Shown here piece after piece: positions 27,394-37,346 of a stretch of DNA of 64,000 bases (its first letter is position 1; each line of letters opens with the position of its first letter). The position numbers and the translations under genes were made by a program. The notes under the pieces are model-generated. The model did not search any database. It was given only the letters and a program-made list of their open reading frames with translations, and was not told the origin of the DNA. The stretch is from Lachnospiraceae bacterium (GTDB taxonomy: Bacteria; Bacillota; Clostridia; Lachnospirales; Lachnospiraceae): positions 285,784-349,783 of the forward strand of contig CAJTDD010000002.1 of NCBI GenBank assembly GCA_910574885.1, given 5' to 3'.

Positions 27394-28969
27394 CTGCAAC
27401 GCCCCCATTCAGCCAGTTCTTCAATAACTGGGCAGAAATCTCTGCATTCTGTTCTGCGAATTCCCGTACATTCTTCTTGAGTTCCATACTCCTGTCATTC
27501 TGGAGCTGCAGAAGCTCTTCATTCATGTCGAGTACAGCCTGAACTTCTTCTTGCTCTGCCTCTTCTTCGATAAGTTCTTCAACTTCTTCTTCATCCTGTT
27601 TCCGTCTTCTGAGTACCAGGACAATAATCACGATAATCAACAGCAGAATCAACGCCGCAGCCGCTATAATCGCCCACAATGGAATGCTCTCAAGAATTCC
27701 CTGTGCTGATGCTTCCTGTGATTCGTCGTCTGTATCAACTCCGTCAAACGGTGCGCTTACAATCGCAATCTTCTCTTCCTGGGCGTCTGCCGCAATCCCT
27801 GCTGCATTCCCCACAAGAGAGCGAATCTGGTTCTCTCTCAGACTTCCGTATCCATTCCCATTAATCGCAACAGAAACCGTAAGATCTTCTAATTCACCCG
27901 GGTCAATCTGCCCTTCTTCCTTCAGCTCATTAACCAAATAGTCGCGGACTGCACTTTCACTGTATGCGTTCGTTCCGTCCGCATCCCCATTCGTATTATA
28001 TTCCGGCGTATCTGCATTGGTCTCAGCCCCGGCAACTCCTCCGGCGCCATCACCGGTCCCCGCCTGTTCCTCATAAAGCTCTTCATGGCTGATTATTCCC
28101 GTCTTATCTTCCTCGTTAATCTTATCCGGCGTGGTGTAGGTGGTCTGCTGACGGATTAGTCGTTCCATATTCAGACGGGCATGTGCGGTAACACGCACAT
28201 TCTCCTGCCCGTAAATCGGACCAAGCACCTTCATAACGCTGGCAGAAACAGAATTCTCCACCATACGGGCAAGCTCTTCTGTCGTAGAACTGTTGGACGA
28301 ATTCCCGTTCGCATCAACAGAAACATCATTCCCATTCCCGTCGATAACCGCTACATCCTCCAACTCCATGCCCGGGATGCTCTTCGCCACCAAACGTTGG
28401 ATTGCTACAACCTGTTCCTCTGTCGGGGAACCGCCGTCCTGCATGATTGCCACAACCGAAGCGCTGGACTTCTCTTCTTCATCATTCAGCGCATATTTAC
28501 TCTCTTCACCAAGCGCAATCGTAACCTTTGCATCCTTCACCCCGTCAAACAGCCGGATGGTGGAGCCGATACGGTCTTGCAGTTCATAGAGCTTGTAGGT
28601 CTTCTTATCGGAATCGGTGGTCAGCATGCTTGCGTTATCCTTAAACGTATCGTATGTAAATCCGTTCTTAGGATATCCAGCCTGAACAAGGGTTGCCTTC
28701 GTCTGGTCCACCGTGTCCTTCTTGACCATAATCGTCGATTCACCGTTAAATTTATAATCTATGCCATCCTCTGTCAGCCTCTGTGCAATCTGCTGCATCT
28801 CTTCCTGCCCCAGCCCAGAAAACAACTCTGTATACGGCTGGTTATTCAGAATGATCGCAATCGTCACAGCTCCGCCTATCAACAGCACTGCACCGACAAT
28901 GATCATAATCTTCACTTTTCTGCTCAAATTGCCGACAAATTCTTTAAACTGCCCAAACTTTTCCTTCAT
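27380..28969 (-). CDS. fliF: Flagellar MS-ring protein FliF
   Basis: 529 residues. Transmembrane helices near residues 20-40 and 435-457 flank the large periplasmic-side domain with YscJ-like ring-building motifs (LTEDGIDYKF, ALGEESKYALNDEEEKSSASVV). The acidic C-terminus binds FliG. It forms the MS ring on which the motor is built. Confidence 0.98.
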   Translation of the reverse strand: MKEKFGQFKEFVGNLSRKVKIMIIVGAVLLIGGAVTIAIILNNQPYTELFSGLGQEEMQQIAQRLTEDGIDYKFNGESTIMVKKDTVDQTKATLVQAGYPKNGFTYDTFKDNASMLTTDSDKKTYKLYELQDRIGSTIRLFDGVKDAKVTIALGEESKYALNDEEEKSSASVVAIMQDGGSPTEEQVVAIQRLVAKSIPGMELEDVAVIDGNGNDVSVDANGNSSNSSTTEELARMVENSVSASVMKVLGPIYGQENVRVTAHARLNMERLIRQQTTYTTPDKINEEDKTGIISHEELYEEQAGTGDGAGGVAGAETNADTPEYNTNGDADGTNAYSESAVRDYLVNELKEEGQIDPGELEDLTVSVAINGNGYGSLRENQIRSLVGNAAGIAADAQEEKIAIVSAPFDGVDTDDESQEASAQGILESIPLWAIIAAAALILLLIIVIIVLVLRRRKQDEEEVEELIEEEAEQEEVQAVLDMNEELLQLQNDRSMELKKNVREFAEQNAEISAQLLKNWLNGGVADGGE

Positions 28970-29063
28970 TGTCCAAAACTCTCTTACTTTCCGATTCTAT
29001 GTATCATCGTTATTTTTTACAGTAAAAAATATCCGTCTACCATATACAATGCATGTCATTGTA

Positions 29064-29417
29064 TTATAGACTGATACGCATAATCTCATTATAAGCCTCA
29101 AACGCCTTGGTACGCAATGCTACCAGCATATCCACAGCGAGCTGCGCCTCTGACGACGCAATCCCGACCGTATGCGGATCCTCAATCTGTCCTGTTGCCA
29201 GTTGATACTGCCTCTTTGTCAATGTATCTTCTGTTGACCTTACATTATCAATCGCTTCCTCAAAAATAGACTTAAATGCAGAAATTCCCTCCTGCCCTTT
29301 TATCTCATCCGAGCCTGTGACTTGCGTCTGACCATTCACAGTCCTCAGACCAGATATGCCCGAGACATCCATTATACTTCTCAAAGGCTGCAACGGTGTG
29401 ATAAACCTATCTTCCAT
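29064..29417 (-). CDS. fliE: Flagellar hook-basal body protein FliE
   Basis: 117 residues. The C-terminal half has the FliE pattern QYQLATGQIEDPHTVGIASSEAQLAVDMLVALRTKAFEAYNEIMRI. It joins the MS ring to the rod. It directly follows flgB because flgC has moved away. An AGGAAGGG site precedes the start. Confidence 0.97.
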   Translation of the reverse strand: MEDRFITPLQPLRSIMDVSGISGLRTVNGQTQVTGSDEIKGQEGISAFKSIFEEAIDNVRSTEDTLTKRQYQLATGQIEDPHTVGIASSEAQLAVDMLVALRTKAFEAYNEIMRISL

Positions 29418-29481
29418 ACTATATCAATCCCTTCCTATTTATATATATACTCTTACTTACCCAAACAGTTCATATATCATA

Positions 29482-29856
29482 TTACTGTGCTTTAATAGCC
29501 GACTGATAACGCTTAACATCATTGGTTACTGACTGAATCAAGTACTGATAGTGCAGCGTCGTCCTTGCCATCTTGGTATTCTCAACGTCCGCATTGACGT
29601 TGTTCTCGTCCAATCTCCCAGAATTATCCCTGCTGTATACCAGACAATCCGCCTCGTCAATCGCCTGGCGAACCTTCGCATTATTCTTCGTCTGACTCGC
29701 CGCCAGCAGACGCTTCCGATACATCTCCTCAAAACTCACAGACTGGCACTTATATCCCGGCGTATTCACATTCGCAATATTCAAATTAATAATCTCCTGC
29801 TGTTTCCACAGAAAATCCAGTGATTTATGCGCCATTGAAATCGTATTCCCAAACAT
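29482..29856 (-). CDS. flgB: Flagellar basal-body rod protein FlgB
   Basis: 124 residues with the rod signature IINLNIANVNTPGYKC and a C-terminal helix (TKMARTTLHYQYLIQSVTNDVKRYQSAI). It builds the proximal rod. It is the first gene of the long flagellar operon; the candidate promoter at 29932-29960 lies 75 nt upstream. Confidence 0.97.
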   Translation of the reverse strand: MFGNTISMAHKSLDFLWKQQEIINLNIANVNTPGYKCQSVSFEEMYRKRLLAASQTKNNAKVRQAIDEADCLVYSRDNSGRLDENNVNADVENTKMARTTLHYQYLIQSVTNDVKRYQSAIKAQ

Positions 29857-29931
29857 TCTCTGTCACTTCCTTCTCAATTAATTGATAACCCCTCTGTTTT
29901 ACAAGTTGACATTATGAAACCATTCTCATTT

Positions 29932-29960
29932 ATTATAGACTTTATTCTACAAAAAGTCTA
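29932..29960 (-). promoter_or_regulatory. Candidate sigma-A promoter of the flagellar operon
   Basis: On the minus strand TAGACT, 17 nt, then a perfect TATAAT, pointing at flgB. A 7-bp inverted repeat (AGACTTT/AAAGTCT) covers the -35 box and spacer and could be an operator. Confidence 0.6.
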
Positions 29961-30027
29961 CTCTTTTCGTTAGAAATTAACATTTATCTAACATGAAAAT
30001 ATTGGCAGTCCATTCGATTTCCATCCC

Positions 30028-30870
30028 CTATAAAAAAGTGGTCTGCCCGTTCATATCCGAAAGAGAATTCGTGATTACACTCGCCCTGTTCATCATCTGA
30101 AGTTTCATCATCTCAATAAAGTACTGTGCATTCTCCTGAGACAGGTTATATGTACTGTTCTTAGCAGTACTGTTCTGCGTCCCAGTCTGCACTCCTGCAA
30201 AATATGTACCATAACCGGATATTCCATCCGCTCCGTTATCCTTGCCCACATTCTTCCCTTCCACCGTCTTGCCGGTCGTCAGGTCGGTGTTCATATACCC
30301 CTTAATTCTCTGGATATAGTTTCTCGTCTCCTTAAACGGAGGAACGCCTCCATACTTCGCAACATTCCCGCTACCCGCATTGTATGCGGCTAACGCCAAA
30401 TCTATGTTTCCATTATACTTTTTAAGCTGCTGAGAAATATATTTGGCTCCGCCCATAATATTGCTCCTTGCATCAAATGGGTCTTCCACTCCCAGCGACC
30501 TTGCCGTGGCAGGCATTAACTGCATTACACCCTGCGCTCCTGCCGGGGACACTGCATTCGCATCAAAGCCAGACTCAGCCTTGCCCATAGCTTTCAACAG
30601 ATTCAACGGTACGTCATACAGATTCGCCGCCTCCTCAAAAATCGCGTCCATGCTCGTGCTTCCAGTCTCTATGAAAGATATATTCTCTGCCGCTTTCGTA
30701 TCCTGAACGGTATCCAAACCCATTATGGCATTATATATATCCGCAAAGCTCTGACCTGTGGAGGATGCGCGCCCTGTAGAAGAAGGATAATCGGATATCC
30801 CCTGGATCTGGTTCAAAACACTGCTCATATACTTGTACCAATTATCGTAAATCGTATAATCCATTCCCAT
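30028..30870 (-). CDS. Lytic transglycosylase (SLT domain), flagellum-associated
   Basis: 280 residues. The C-terminal two thirds form an SLT/lysozyme-like domain: catalytic Glu in KAMGKAESGFDANAVSPAGAQGVMQLMPATA, then AALAAYNAGSGNVAKYGGVPP and TRNYIQRI. It cleaves peptidoglycan glycan strands. No signal peptide is obvious, as for flagellar hydrolases exported by the type III route. It lies upstream of flgB on the same strand and probably opens the wall for the rod; that link is inferred. Confidence 0.9.
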   Translation of the reverse strand: MGMDYTIYDNWYKYMSSVLNQIQGISDYPSSTGRASSTGQSFADIYNAIMGLDTVQDTKAAENISFIETGSTSMDAIFEEAANLYDVPLNLLKAMGKAESGFDANAVSPAGAQGVMQLMPATARSLGVEDPFDARSNIMGGAKYISQQLKKYNGNIDLALAAYNAGSGNVAKYGGVPPFKETRNYIQRIKGYMNTDLTTGKTVEGKNVGKDNGADGISGYGTYFAGVQTGTQNSTAKNSTYNLSQENAQYFIEMMKLQMMNRASVITNSLSDMNGQTTFL

Positions 30871-31260
30871 AGCCTCTCTCCATTCTGATTTTGTCCTATT
30901 CTTTCATACGTTTACATATCTTGTAAGAGCATCAAACTTATCTAAAAACATACTTATATCACTCTACGTTATATTTATACCACTTTTATCCCGCTTTGAA
31001 AAGGTTTTTTTGGCTATCTTTTTAACATTTTATGCCATTATACGCCATTTGGGATATATAATAAAGTTAAAATTATCAAAAACCTGCACTATTTTATCAT
31101 AAACAACTTTTACAGATATTGACAAAAATTTACCACAAAATATGACAGGAAACTTTTAATCAGATATTTACTTTTTTAGCAAAACGTTATAAAATAAAAA
31201 ATGCATATTACTCGTTATTTTATATTTTTTACTATTATTATGTACTAGGAGGAATGAAAC
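30871..31260. other. AT-rich gap between divergent transglycosylase and chemoreceptor
   Basis: 390 bp without a gene. It must hold two divergent promoters. A weak sigma-28-like match on the minus strand (CAAA, 15 nt, CGGGATAA; -10 at 30986-30993) could serve the transglycosylase. I see no convincing promoter for the plus-strand receptor beyond its AGGAGG site at 31247-31252. Confidence 0.4.
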
Positions 31261-33117
31261 GTGTTTAGAAACTTGAAAGTGAGGAGTAAGTTACTCCTCT
31301 CATTTGGAATTATGATGGTATTCTATATCATTTCCATCATCGTTGCTAATATCGGACTCGGAAGCGTTCTCAAGGGATTAGATAACTTCTATGAACGTCC
31401 CTACCCAATGGTTCGGTATTCTTTGGAAGCCGAATCTTCCACCCGCCAGAATCAGCTGAATATGTTCCGCGCCCTGACGACAGAGGACGAGGCAAAGAGC
31501 CAGGAGCTTCTGGCACAGGTGAATACTCTTGCGCAGACCATGACCAACGCCCTTGACAAGCTGACCGAGGTATACGGTTCAGATGACGCTCTGGTAGCAG
31601 CGGCTTTGGATGCCGCAGCCGACCTGAAGAAGTCTCGTGAAGATGCTTTAACCTATCTGGAGGCCCATCAGGGACAGAAGGCGCTCGCCGTATTGAATGG
31701 GGAATATGCGGACGCTGGCATCAAATTTCAGGAAGCAATTGACGCAATTATTGAACGAGCAGAGACAAACGCCGAAATATTCTATGAAGACGGTCATAGC
31801 ACTAAGAGATCCTGTACGATTCTGCTGGTAGGCGTTGCAGTTTTCAGTCTTATTGTAATTTGTATTCTTGCAGTCCGTCTAAACAAGAGTCTCACTTCTC
31901 CAATCGTAGAGATTGAGGGAGCAGTAAAAGAGATGGCAAAAGGTAATATGCATACAAGCGTTACATATGAATCCAATGATGAGCTAGGTGGGTTGGCAGA
32001 AAATCTCCGTTTCTTGTTGAAGACGTTATCTGGTTACATCGAACATATCAGTCAGAGGCTTGGCTCCCTTGCCGAGGGTGATTTGTCTGTTGAGATGGAT
32101 ATGGATTATCTTGGCGATTTCCAGTCTCTCAAGCATTCCTGCGGTAAGATTATCGAGTCCTTGAACGATGCCATGAGCCAGCTCCATCAGGCGTCCGACC
32201 AGGTTGCCGAAGGCTCCGAACAGGTATCCAGCGGCGCCCAGGCCCTTAGCCAAGGCGCGACAGAGCAGGCAAGCTCCGTAGAAGAATTGGTTGCTACGCT
32301 TAGCGAATTATCCGATAAGGTTAACAAAACTGCACACAATGCCCGCGATGTCAACGACCTCATGGGCCTGACGGTAGGCGAGATTGACAACAGCAATAAG
32401 ATGATGGAATCTATGATGACCGCTATGACGAGAATCAATGAATGTTCCAGCGAGATCGAAAAGATTATCAAGACGATTGAAGATATTGCATTCCAGACCA
32501 ATATCCTTGCACTGAACGCAGCTGTCGAGGCCGCTCGTGCAGGTGAAGCCGGCAAGGGATTTGCCGTAGTTGCAGACGAAGTAAGAAGCCTTGCATCCAA
32601 GAGTCAGGAAGCTGCAAAAGATACAACCGCCCTTATCAGCAATTCTCTGACTGCCGTATCCGAAGGAAACCAGATTGCGTCAGATACACAGGAGTCTCTG
32701 TTGAAGGTTGTATCAAGCGCGCAGAAGATTTCCGAAAATATGGCTGCTATCACAGAAGCATCTGATATGCAGGCAGAAGGAATTCAGCAGGTTACACAGG
32801 GTATCGACCAGATTTCTTCCGTTATCCAGACGAACTCCGCTACCGCTCAGGAGAGCGCGGCTGCCAGCGAAGAGCTTTACAGTCAGTCTAGCCTGCTCAA
32901 GAGCCTAGTCGGACGTTTCCGGTTAAAGAAAATGGCAGGACCTATGACACCGGTTGCCGCAAGAACTCCTGATCCGATTCCGGTTTCGGTTCCGGTCTCT
33001 GATCCTATCCCGGAACCGATTCCCGCTCCGGTTTCAGATACAGTGATCGTACCTGCTCCGGCGCCGAAAGCTCCGGTAAGCAGCGGAACTTTTGTGGATG
33101 ATATGGCAAAATATTAG
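31261..33117 (+). CDS. Methyl-accepting chemotaxis protein
   Basis: 618 residues, GTG start with AGGAGG 8 nt upstream. Two transmembrane helices (about residues 12-32 and 185-207) flank a four-helix-bundle sensor; a HAMP domain and the signalling coiled coil with [20 protein letters not shown] follow. After the usual end (VGRFRLKKM) comes an extra tail of about 60 residues rich in Pro-Val-Pro-Asp repeats, ending [12 protein letters not shown]; such tails can serve as a tether for adaptation enzymes. The proline-rich style resembles the linkers of the ComFB protein and FliY. Confidence 0.95.
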   Translation: MFRNLKVRSKLLLSFGIMMVFYIISIIVANIGLGSVLKGLDNFYERPYPMVRYSLEAESSTRQNQLNMFRALTTEDEAKSQELLAQVNTLAQTMTNALDKLTEVYGSDDALVAAALDAAADLKKSREDALTYLEAHQGQKALAVLNGEYADAGIKFQEAIDAIIERAETNAEIFYEDGHSTKRSCTILLVGVAVFSLIVICILAVRLNKSLTSPIVEIEGAVKEMAKGNMHTSVTYESNDELGGLAENLRFLLKTLSGYIEHISQRLGSLAEGDLSVEMDMDYLGDFQSLKHSCGKIIESLNDAMSQLHQASDQVAEGSEQVSSGAQALSQGATEQASSVEELVATLSELSDKVNKTAHNARDVNDLMGLTVGEIDNSNKMMESMMTAMTRINECSSEIEKIIKTIEDIAFQTNILALNAAVEAARAGEAGKGFAVVADEVRSLASKSQEAAKDTTALISNSLTAVSEGNQIASDTQESLLKVVSSAQKISENMAAITEASDMQAEGIQQVTQGIDQISSVIQTNSATAQESAAASEELYSQSSLLKSLVGRFRLKKMAGPMTPVAARTPDPIPVSVPVSDPIPEPIPAPVSDTVIVPAPAPKAPVSSGTFVDDMAKY

Positions 33118-33140
33118 GAATTAAAGTATTAAGAATTAAG

Positions 33141-33177
33141 AAAGGCATTTCGGGGAACGTACCGAAATGCCTTTTTT
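33141..33177. terminator. Bidirectional terminator
   Basis: 13-bp stem AAAGGCATTTCGG/CCGAAATGCCTTT with an 8-nt loop and T-runs on both strands, between the convergent chemoreceptor and glycosyltransferase genes. Confidence 0.9.
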
Positions 33178-33189
33178 ACTGCTCTAATT

Positions 33190-35211
33190 TTATACGCCTA
33201 GCCGCAATATTTCCTGCTTCATTTGCAGAACCTCAAGGTCGTCCGGCAATAACGTTATTAATTGTCCCATAACCTTGTATGCCTCTTCCCACTGTCCTGC
33301 TTTCATTAGTCCTCGAAGGACCTGCTTCACCTGACCTCCAAGCATCTCAAACTCCTCAGACACAGAACGTTTTGGCGCCTGTACTTCATCCTCCAAATAC
33401 CGTACCAACTGACCCACAGCCCCCGCCATGCCTGGATATACATGAAGCGCTTCTTTTAAGTAGGGAAAACTCTCTATGAACTCTCCATTGTCAATCAACC
33501 GTAAGGCTTTGCCAAGGGGCACCGCAAACCGATAGCGAGTCGGAAGGGCATATGCTTCTGGATCTGCAAGTACCTCTTCTCGATACAATGCCGTTGCATC
33601 GGTACAAACACTTGTACAGTATTGATTCAGTAATTTTACTAATCTGGAAGAATCTAACAGCTCTGTTGTCAACAGCTTCTCAAGATAACTTTGCTCCAGC
33701 TTTCTCCTATAGAATGGACGTTTTTCAAGCAATGGCATGATATTCTGGCAAAATTCCTGTAATTGCCCTAATTCCTTACGTTCCGCCACCATTTCCGCAT
33801 ATCCGTTCCAGATTTCCGGGGACATCTGTTCAAGCAATGGTTCCACTTGAAAGTGATTCCGCACTGCAATCTCCATCAATTCCCACTGGAAGCCTGCCGG
33901 ACAATCACTGGCACATGTCTTCCATAATACCTCCGCCTTCTCAATCTGTCCTTGTTTTTCTGCAAAAAGCGCTTTCTGGATGCATACATAAGAGTTTGTT
34001 GTGTCCAAACTATCAAATGCTTGGAGAATCTCGTCCTTTTGGTCCTCATAAACCCTCTTCCATTCTTCCATGTGGGAATAATAAGGCGTCATTTGTGCTT
34101 TATCCTCCCACGGCAGCCAGGAGAGAAGTTTTCGTGCCATTCGGAAATCTTTTATATCCAGGGTGAGAGATAATCCGTCCAAATACATGGGCACCATCTC
34201 TTCCTTGCCTTTATCCAGTGTAAGCCCCGCAGACCTTTGCAGCATAGCTTTTTCAGGATGTTTCATGAGGTATAACAATTTTTCACGGTACAACTGAATA
34301 TATTTTAATCCTTTGTCACATTCTCTTAGCTGCCGGCATAAAGAGGTGAGTATCACGCATATATGCATGATTCCTGCTTCCAAAGTTCTTGGATGCCGGA
34401 GGATTTGCTCCCCTTCTTCTAATGCGAGTCTCAGGTCGCCGGTAAAGGAAATCAATAACGGCAGATTCACCTGCAGCCACAACTCATAGTTGGATATCCG
34501 CACTTCTTTCCGCGCAAACTTCAGCCCTTTTCGGCAGTATTCGACTGCCGATTCAAATTCCCCCACACTTCGATATTCCTGGGCAATCTGCATACAGCAC
34601 CATGGGGAGTCCGGCTCTTTCTCATACATTTCCAGAAGGAGAGGGAGATTCCGACTTGTTCTCGTTTCTTTCCGCCCAAGTGTTTCCTTTCTTGCATACC
34701 CATAATGATGGACAAAAGCTGACAGTCTTTTGCAGGGTTCTTCAAACGGATTCAGGTTCTCATGAATCGAATATATAAACTGTGTCTCTGGCGTCAGACG
34801 GCACATCCTTCCCACGTCCCCGTCTGAGAAGCTTTTCCCTTCCAAATCCAGATAATTACGAGCCACATAGCAGGCAGACCGATAATTCTTATATTCTCCG
34901 CTTTTAAAAAACCGGATAATTTCCGTCGTGTCGTCGAACCATTCATCATCATCCATGTACAGGAACCATTCTCCCCGGCCTTCTTTCAGCCCTGCATTCC
35001 GCGCCTTCGAGAAGTCGTTGCACCATTCAAAAGGAATGATATGGGAGGTGTACTGCCGCACAAGCTCCAGTGTTTCTTCATTTTTTCCGGTAAAAACTAC
35101 TATTAATTCACTGTCCAGCTCTCTCAGGAGCGGTTTCAGCGAAGCCAGACATTTCCCCAGCGTCTCCATACGATCCGATACTAACATGGATATGGTAAGC
35201 TGTATATTCAT
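33190..35211 (-). CDS. Flagellin-linked glycosyltransferase, type I (GT2 + TPR-like)
   Basis: 673 residues. Residues 1 to about 170 form a family 2 glycosyltransferase domain (MNIQLTISMLVSDRMETLGK, CNDFSKARNAGLKEG, acidic metal-binding YMDDDEWFDD). The remaining 500 residues are helical repeats of TPR style. It probably adds sugar to flagellin in the cytoplasm; the acceptor is inferred from its place behind flagellin A. Its start overlaps the upstream glycosyltransferase stop by 4 nt. It is closely similar to the first and third glycosyltransferases of cassette B. Confidence 0.85.
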   Translation of the reverse strand: MNIQLTISMLVSDRMETLGKCLASLKPLLRELDSELIVVFTGKNEETLELVRQYTSHIIPFEWCNDFSKARNAGLKEGRGEWFLYMDDDEWFDDTTEIIRFFKSGEYKNYRSACYVARNYLDLEGKSFSDGDVGRMCRLTPETQFIYSIHENLNPFEEPCKRLSAFVHHYGYARKETLGRKETRTSRNLPLLLEMYEKEPDSPWCCMQIAQEYRSVGEFESAVEYCRKGLKFARKEVRISNYELWLQVNLPLLISFTGDLRLALEEGEQILRHPRTLEAGIMHICVILTSLCRQLRECDKGLKYIQLYREKLLYLMKHPEKAMLQRSAGLTLDKGKEEMVPMYLDGLSLTLDIKDFRMARKLLSWLPWEDKAQMTPYYSHMEEWKRVYEDQKDEILQAFDSLDTTNSYVCIQKALFAEKQGQIEKAEVLWKTCASDCPAGFQWELMEIAVRNHFQVEPLLEQMSPEIWNGYAEMVAERKELGQLQEFCQNIMPLLEKRPFYRRKLEQSYLEKLLTTELLDSSRLVKLLNQYCTSVCTDATALYREEVLADPEAYALPTRYRFAVPLGKALRLIDNGEFIESFPYLKEALHVYPGMAGAVGQLVRYLEDEVQAPKRSVSEEFEMLGGQVKQVLRGLMKAGQWEEAYKVMGQLITLLPDDLEVLQMKQEILRLGV

Positions 35212-37241
35212 GACTTTCTCCTCCTTATTAATTCCTGACGCAATCGAATCACTTCCAGATCTTCCGGCATCAACGGAAGAAGCTGGTTTAGGATTTCCGC
35301 CGCCTGTGCAGTCTGATTGGCGTCAATCAGGGTGTGCAGCGTTTCTTTCATCTGCCTTGCAAGCTGTAAAAATTCTACTCCTGCATGGAGCGCCGGATCA
35401 TCCAGCCGGCGTGCCGTCTGCCGAAACAGCTCCATAATTACGCCTGTCATGTCTGGATAGATATGGTATGCATCCCCAAGCAGACGCACAGCCTCCCCGG
35501 TCTGTTCCATGGATAATTCTTCCAACGCCTTTAATGTAATCTGAGCAAATCTGCATTCAGATGGGAGAAAACTGCTGTTTTCCTCCTGAAACCATTCATC
35601 CCGGAATAATCCCCTGTAAAATTCTATAACACATGTACAATACTCTTTCAGAGTTTCCGTAAATTCTTCAAAAATTGGAAATCCCTTGAAAAGTTTCTGC
35701 TCCAACCTTTGCCGTTTCAGACAGAGACTATGAAGCGGATAGTGTTTCTCTAATTCCTCCTCGCATAAATGCAGACCAGGGTTCAAAGAAAATGGAAGCT
35801 CTCTGACTGCATCTGTAACAAGGTTATTCCATGTATCCAAAGACATCCGTGATACCAAAGGAGTGAAATTGACTTGATGACGAATTGCTTTCTTCAATAA
35901 CTGCTGCTGTAAATAGCAATCTTGCGCATGGAGCATACAGTATACAAGTAATTCCTGCCCCTCTTCATTCCTGCCCTTTTCCAAATCATCCAATGCTTTT
36001 TGCAGCAAAAGATAGATGGGAGCCTGCTCATCAGAAGCGATATCATCCAATATCCCAAGAAGCAAATCTACGTATGGTTTTGCGTATATCCCCTTCCAAT
36101 TTTCAAGTTCCGGATAATATCTGCACAGGATGTCCTCCGTCTCCCATGGGAAAAGCTTTAGAAAATATGCTGCGCTTGTCCAATCCCCGATTTCCAATGC
36201 ACTTGCTGCGCATTTTACACGAATACCATATAGGCGTTCTGGATTTTTCACATAATTCTCGCCAAATTCACCATAGCTTTGCTGTTCCCAAAGCGACTCT
36301 TTTTCATCCATCTCTTTCAGAAGCTTTTCAAATTTCCATCCATACCACACAGTCTTCTCTGCCTCTTTTTCCTCGGCACACAGTTGGATGAGCTGCTGGT
36401 ATAGAACCAAGCTGGTAAGCTCCATCGGACTCTCTTGTGTCAAGATTAACTCTAGCTCCGAAATAGCGGGCATTTTTCCATTTTTTTTGGTAACAAGATG
36501 AGAAAGATATGCTTGCAGCCATCCCTTGGAATAAGGATCATTCAATTCCCGACAGGTCTCTCGTCCCTTTCGGCAATATTCCTCCGCCAATTTCCAGTCT
36601 CCCGCCAGATCGTATTCCTTGGCTAACTGGATATAATTCTTAATATGTCCGGGCTGCTCTTTCATAACCTGCAAAAGCATCGGAATATTCCGTGATGTTT
36701 TTAAAGCGCTCCCTGCGTCCTTTACATATCCGTAATGATGGACGCATATTTGAAAATATTTACACGGTTCCATACGGGGCGTCAATTCCTCATGGATTGC
36801 ACCGCAGAATCGGCTCTCAGCGGTTCTTTGTATTAGCCGAAATGCTGAAAAGTCAGAATATTTTGTCCCGTTCCATTCCTGGTAATTTCGCTGTACATAA
36901 TGTGCGCTATGATAATGTTTATATTCGCCGCCCAGGAAGAATTCACAGATCTCATCTACATCGTCGAACCACTCATCGTCGTCAATGTACAGAAACCATT
37001 CCCCCTGGGCTTCTTTTAGCCCCTTATTCCTGGCGGCGGAGAAATCGCCGCACCATGCAAACGGGATAACCTGAGGCGTATACTTTTCGGCAATTTCCCG
37101 GACTTTTTCATCCGTTCCGGTAAATATGATAATTAATTCGCTTGGAAGTTTTGAAAGAAGCGGCTTTAACGAGTCCAGACAGCGTTCTAGGGACTCACGG
37201 CGGTCTGAGGCAAGCAGCGATATGGTAAGCACGATATCCAT
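35208..37241 (-). CDS. Flagellin-linked glycosyltransferase, type II (GT2 + TPR-like)
   Basis: 677 residues with the same build: GT2 domain at the N-terminus (LLASDRRESLERCLDSLKPLL, CGDFSAARNKGLKEAQGEW, YIDDDEWFDD) and a long helical-repeat C-terminus. It differs from the type I enzyme and is closest to the middle enzyme of cassette B (46496-48532). It follows flagellin A after a strong terminator, so it is probably expressed by partial read-through. A flagellin acceptor is inferred. Confidence 0.85.
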   Translation of the reverse strand: MDIVLTISLLASDRRESLERCLDSLKPLLSKLPSELIIIFTGTDEKVREIAEKYTPQVIPFAWCGDFSAARNKGLKEAQGEWFLYIDDDEWFDDVDEICEFFLGGEYKHYHSAHYVQRNYQEWNGTKYSDFSAFRLIQRTAESRFCGAIHEELTPRMEPCKYFQICVHHYGYVKDAGSALKTSRNIPMLLQVMKEQPGHIKNYIQLAKEYDLAGDWKLAEEYCRKGRETCRELNDPYSKGWLQAYLSHLVTKKNGKMPAISELELILTQESPMELTSLVLYQQLIQLCAEEKEAEKTVWYGWKFEKLLKEMDEKESLWEQQSYGEFGENYVKNPERLYGIRVKCAASALEIGDWTSAAYFLKLFPWETEDILCRYYPELENWKGIYAKPYVDLLLGILDDIASDEQAPIYLLLQKALDDLEKGRNEEGQELLVYCMLHAQDCYLQQQLLKKAIRHQVNFTPLVSRMSLDTWNNLVTDAVRELPFSLNPGLHLCEEELEKHYPLHSLCLKRQRLEQKLFKGFPIFEEFTETLKEYCTCVIEFYRGLFRDEWFQEENSSFLPSECRFAQITLKALEELSMEQTGEAVRLLGDAYHIYPDMTGVIMELFRQTARRLDDPALHAGVEFLQLARQMKETLHTLIDANQTAQAAEILNQLLPLMPEDLEVIRLRQELIRRRKS

Positions 37242-37268
37242 ATAGTTTCTATTCCTCCTGTAGACACA

Positions 37269-37301
37269 AGAAAGCGCCCATCCAATGGACCGGCGCTTTC
37301 T
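37269..37301 (-). terminator. Terminator behind flagellin A
   Basis: 10-bp stem AGAAAGCGCC/GGCGCTTTCT with a TCCA/TGGA inner pairing, followed by TT on the minus strand. The same hairpin, almost base for base, follows flagellin B (44381-44413). It should set a high flagellin to glycosyltransferase ratio. Confidence 0.85.
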
Positions 37302-37346
37302 GTCATTATATTTTTGATTTTGAAAATCCGTAATAGTGTTACTGAA

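Noticed and set aside
30986..31012. Sigma-28 promoter for the lytic transglycosylase
   Set aside because: Only a partial match in both boxes; mentioned in the gap entry but not called.
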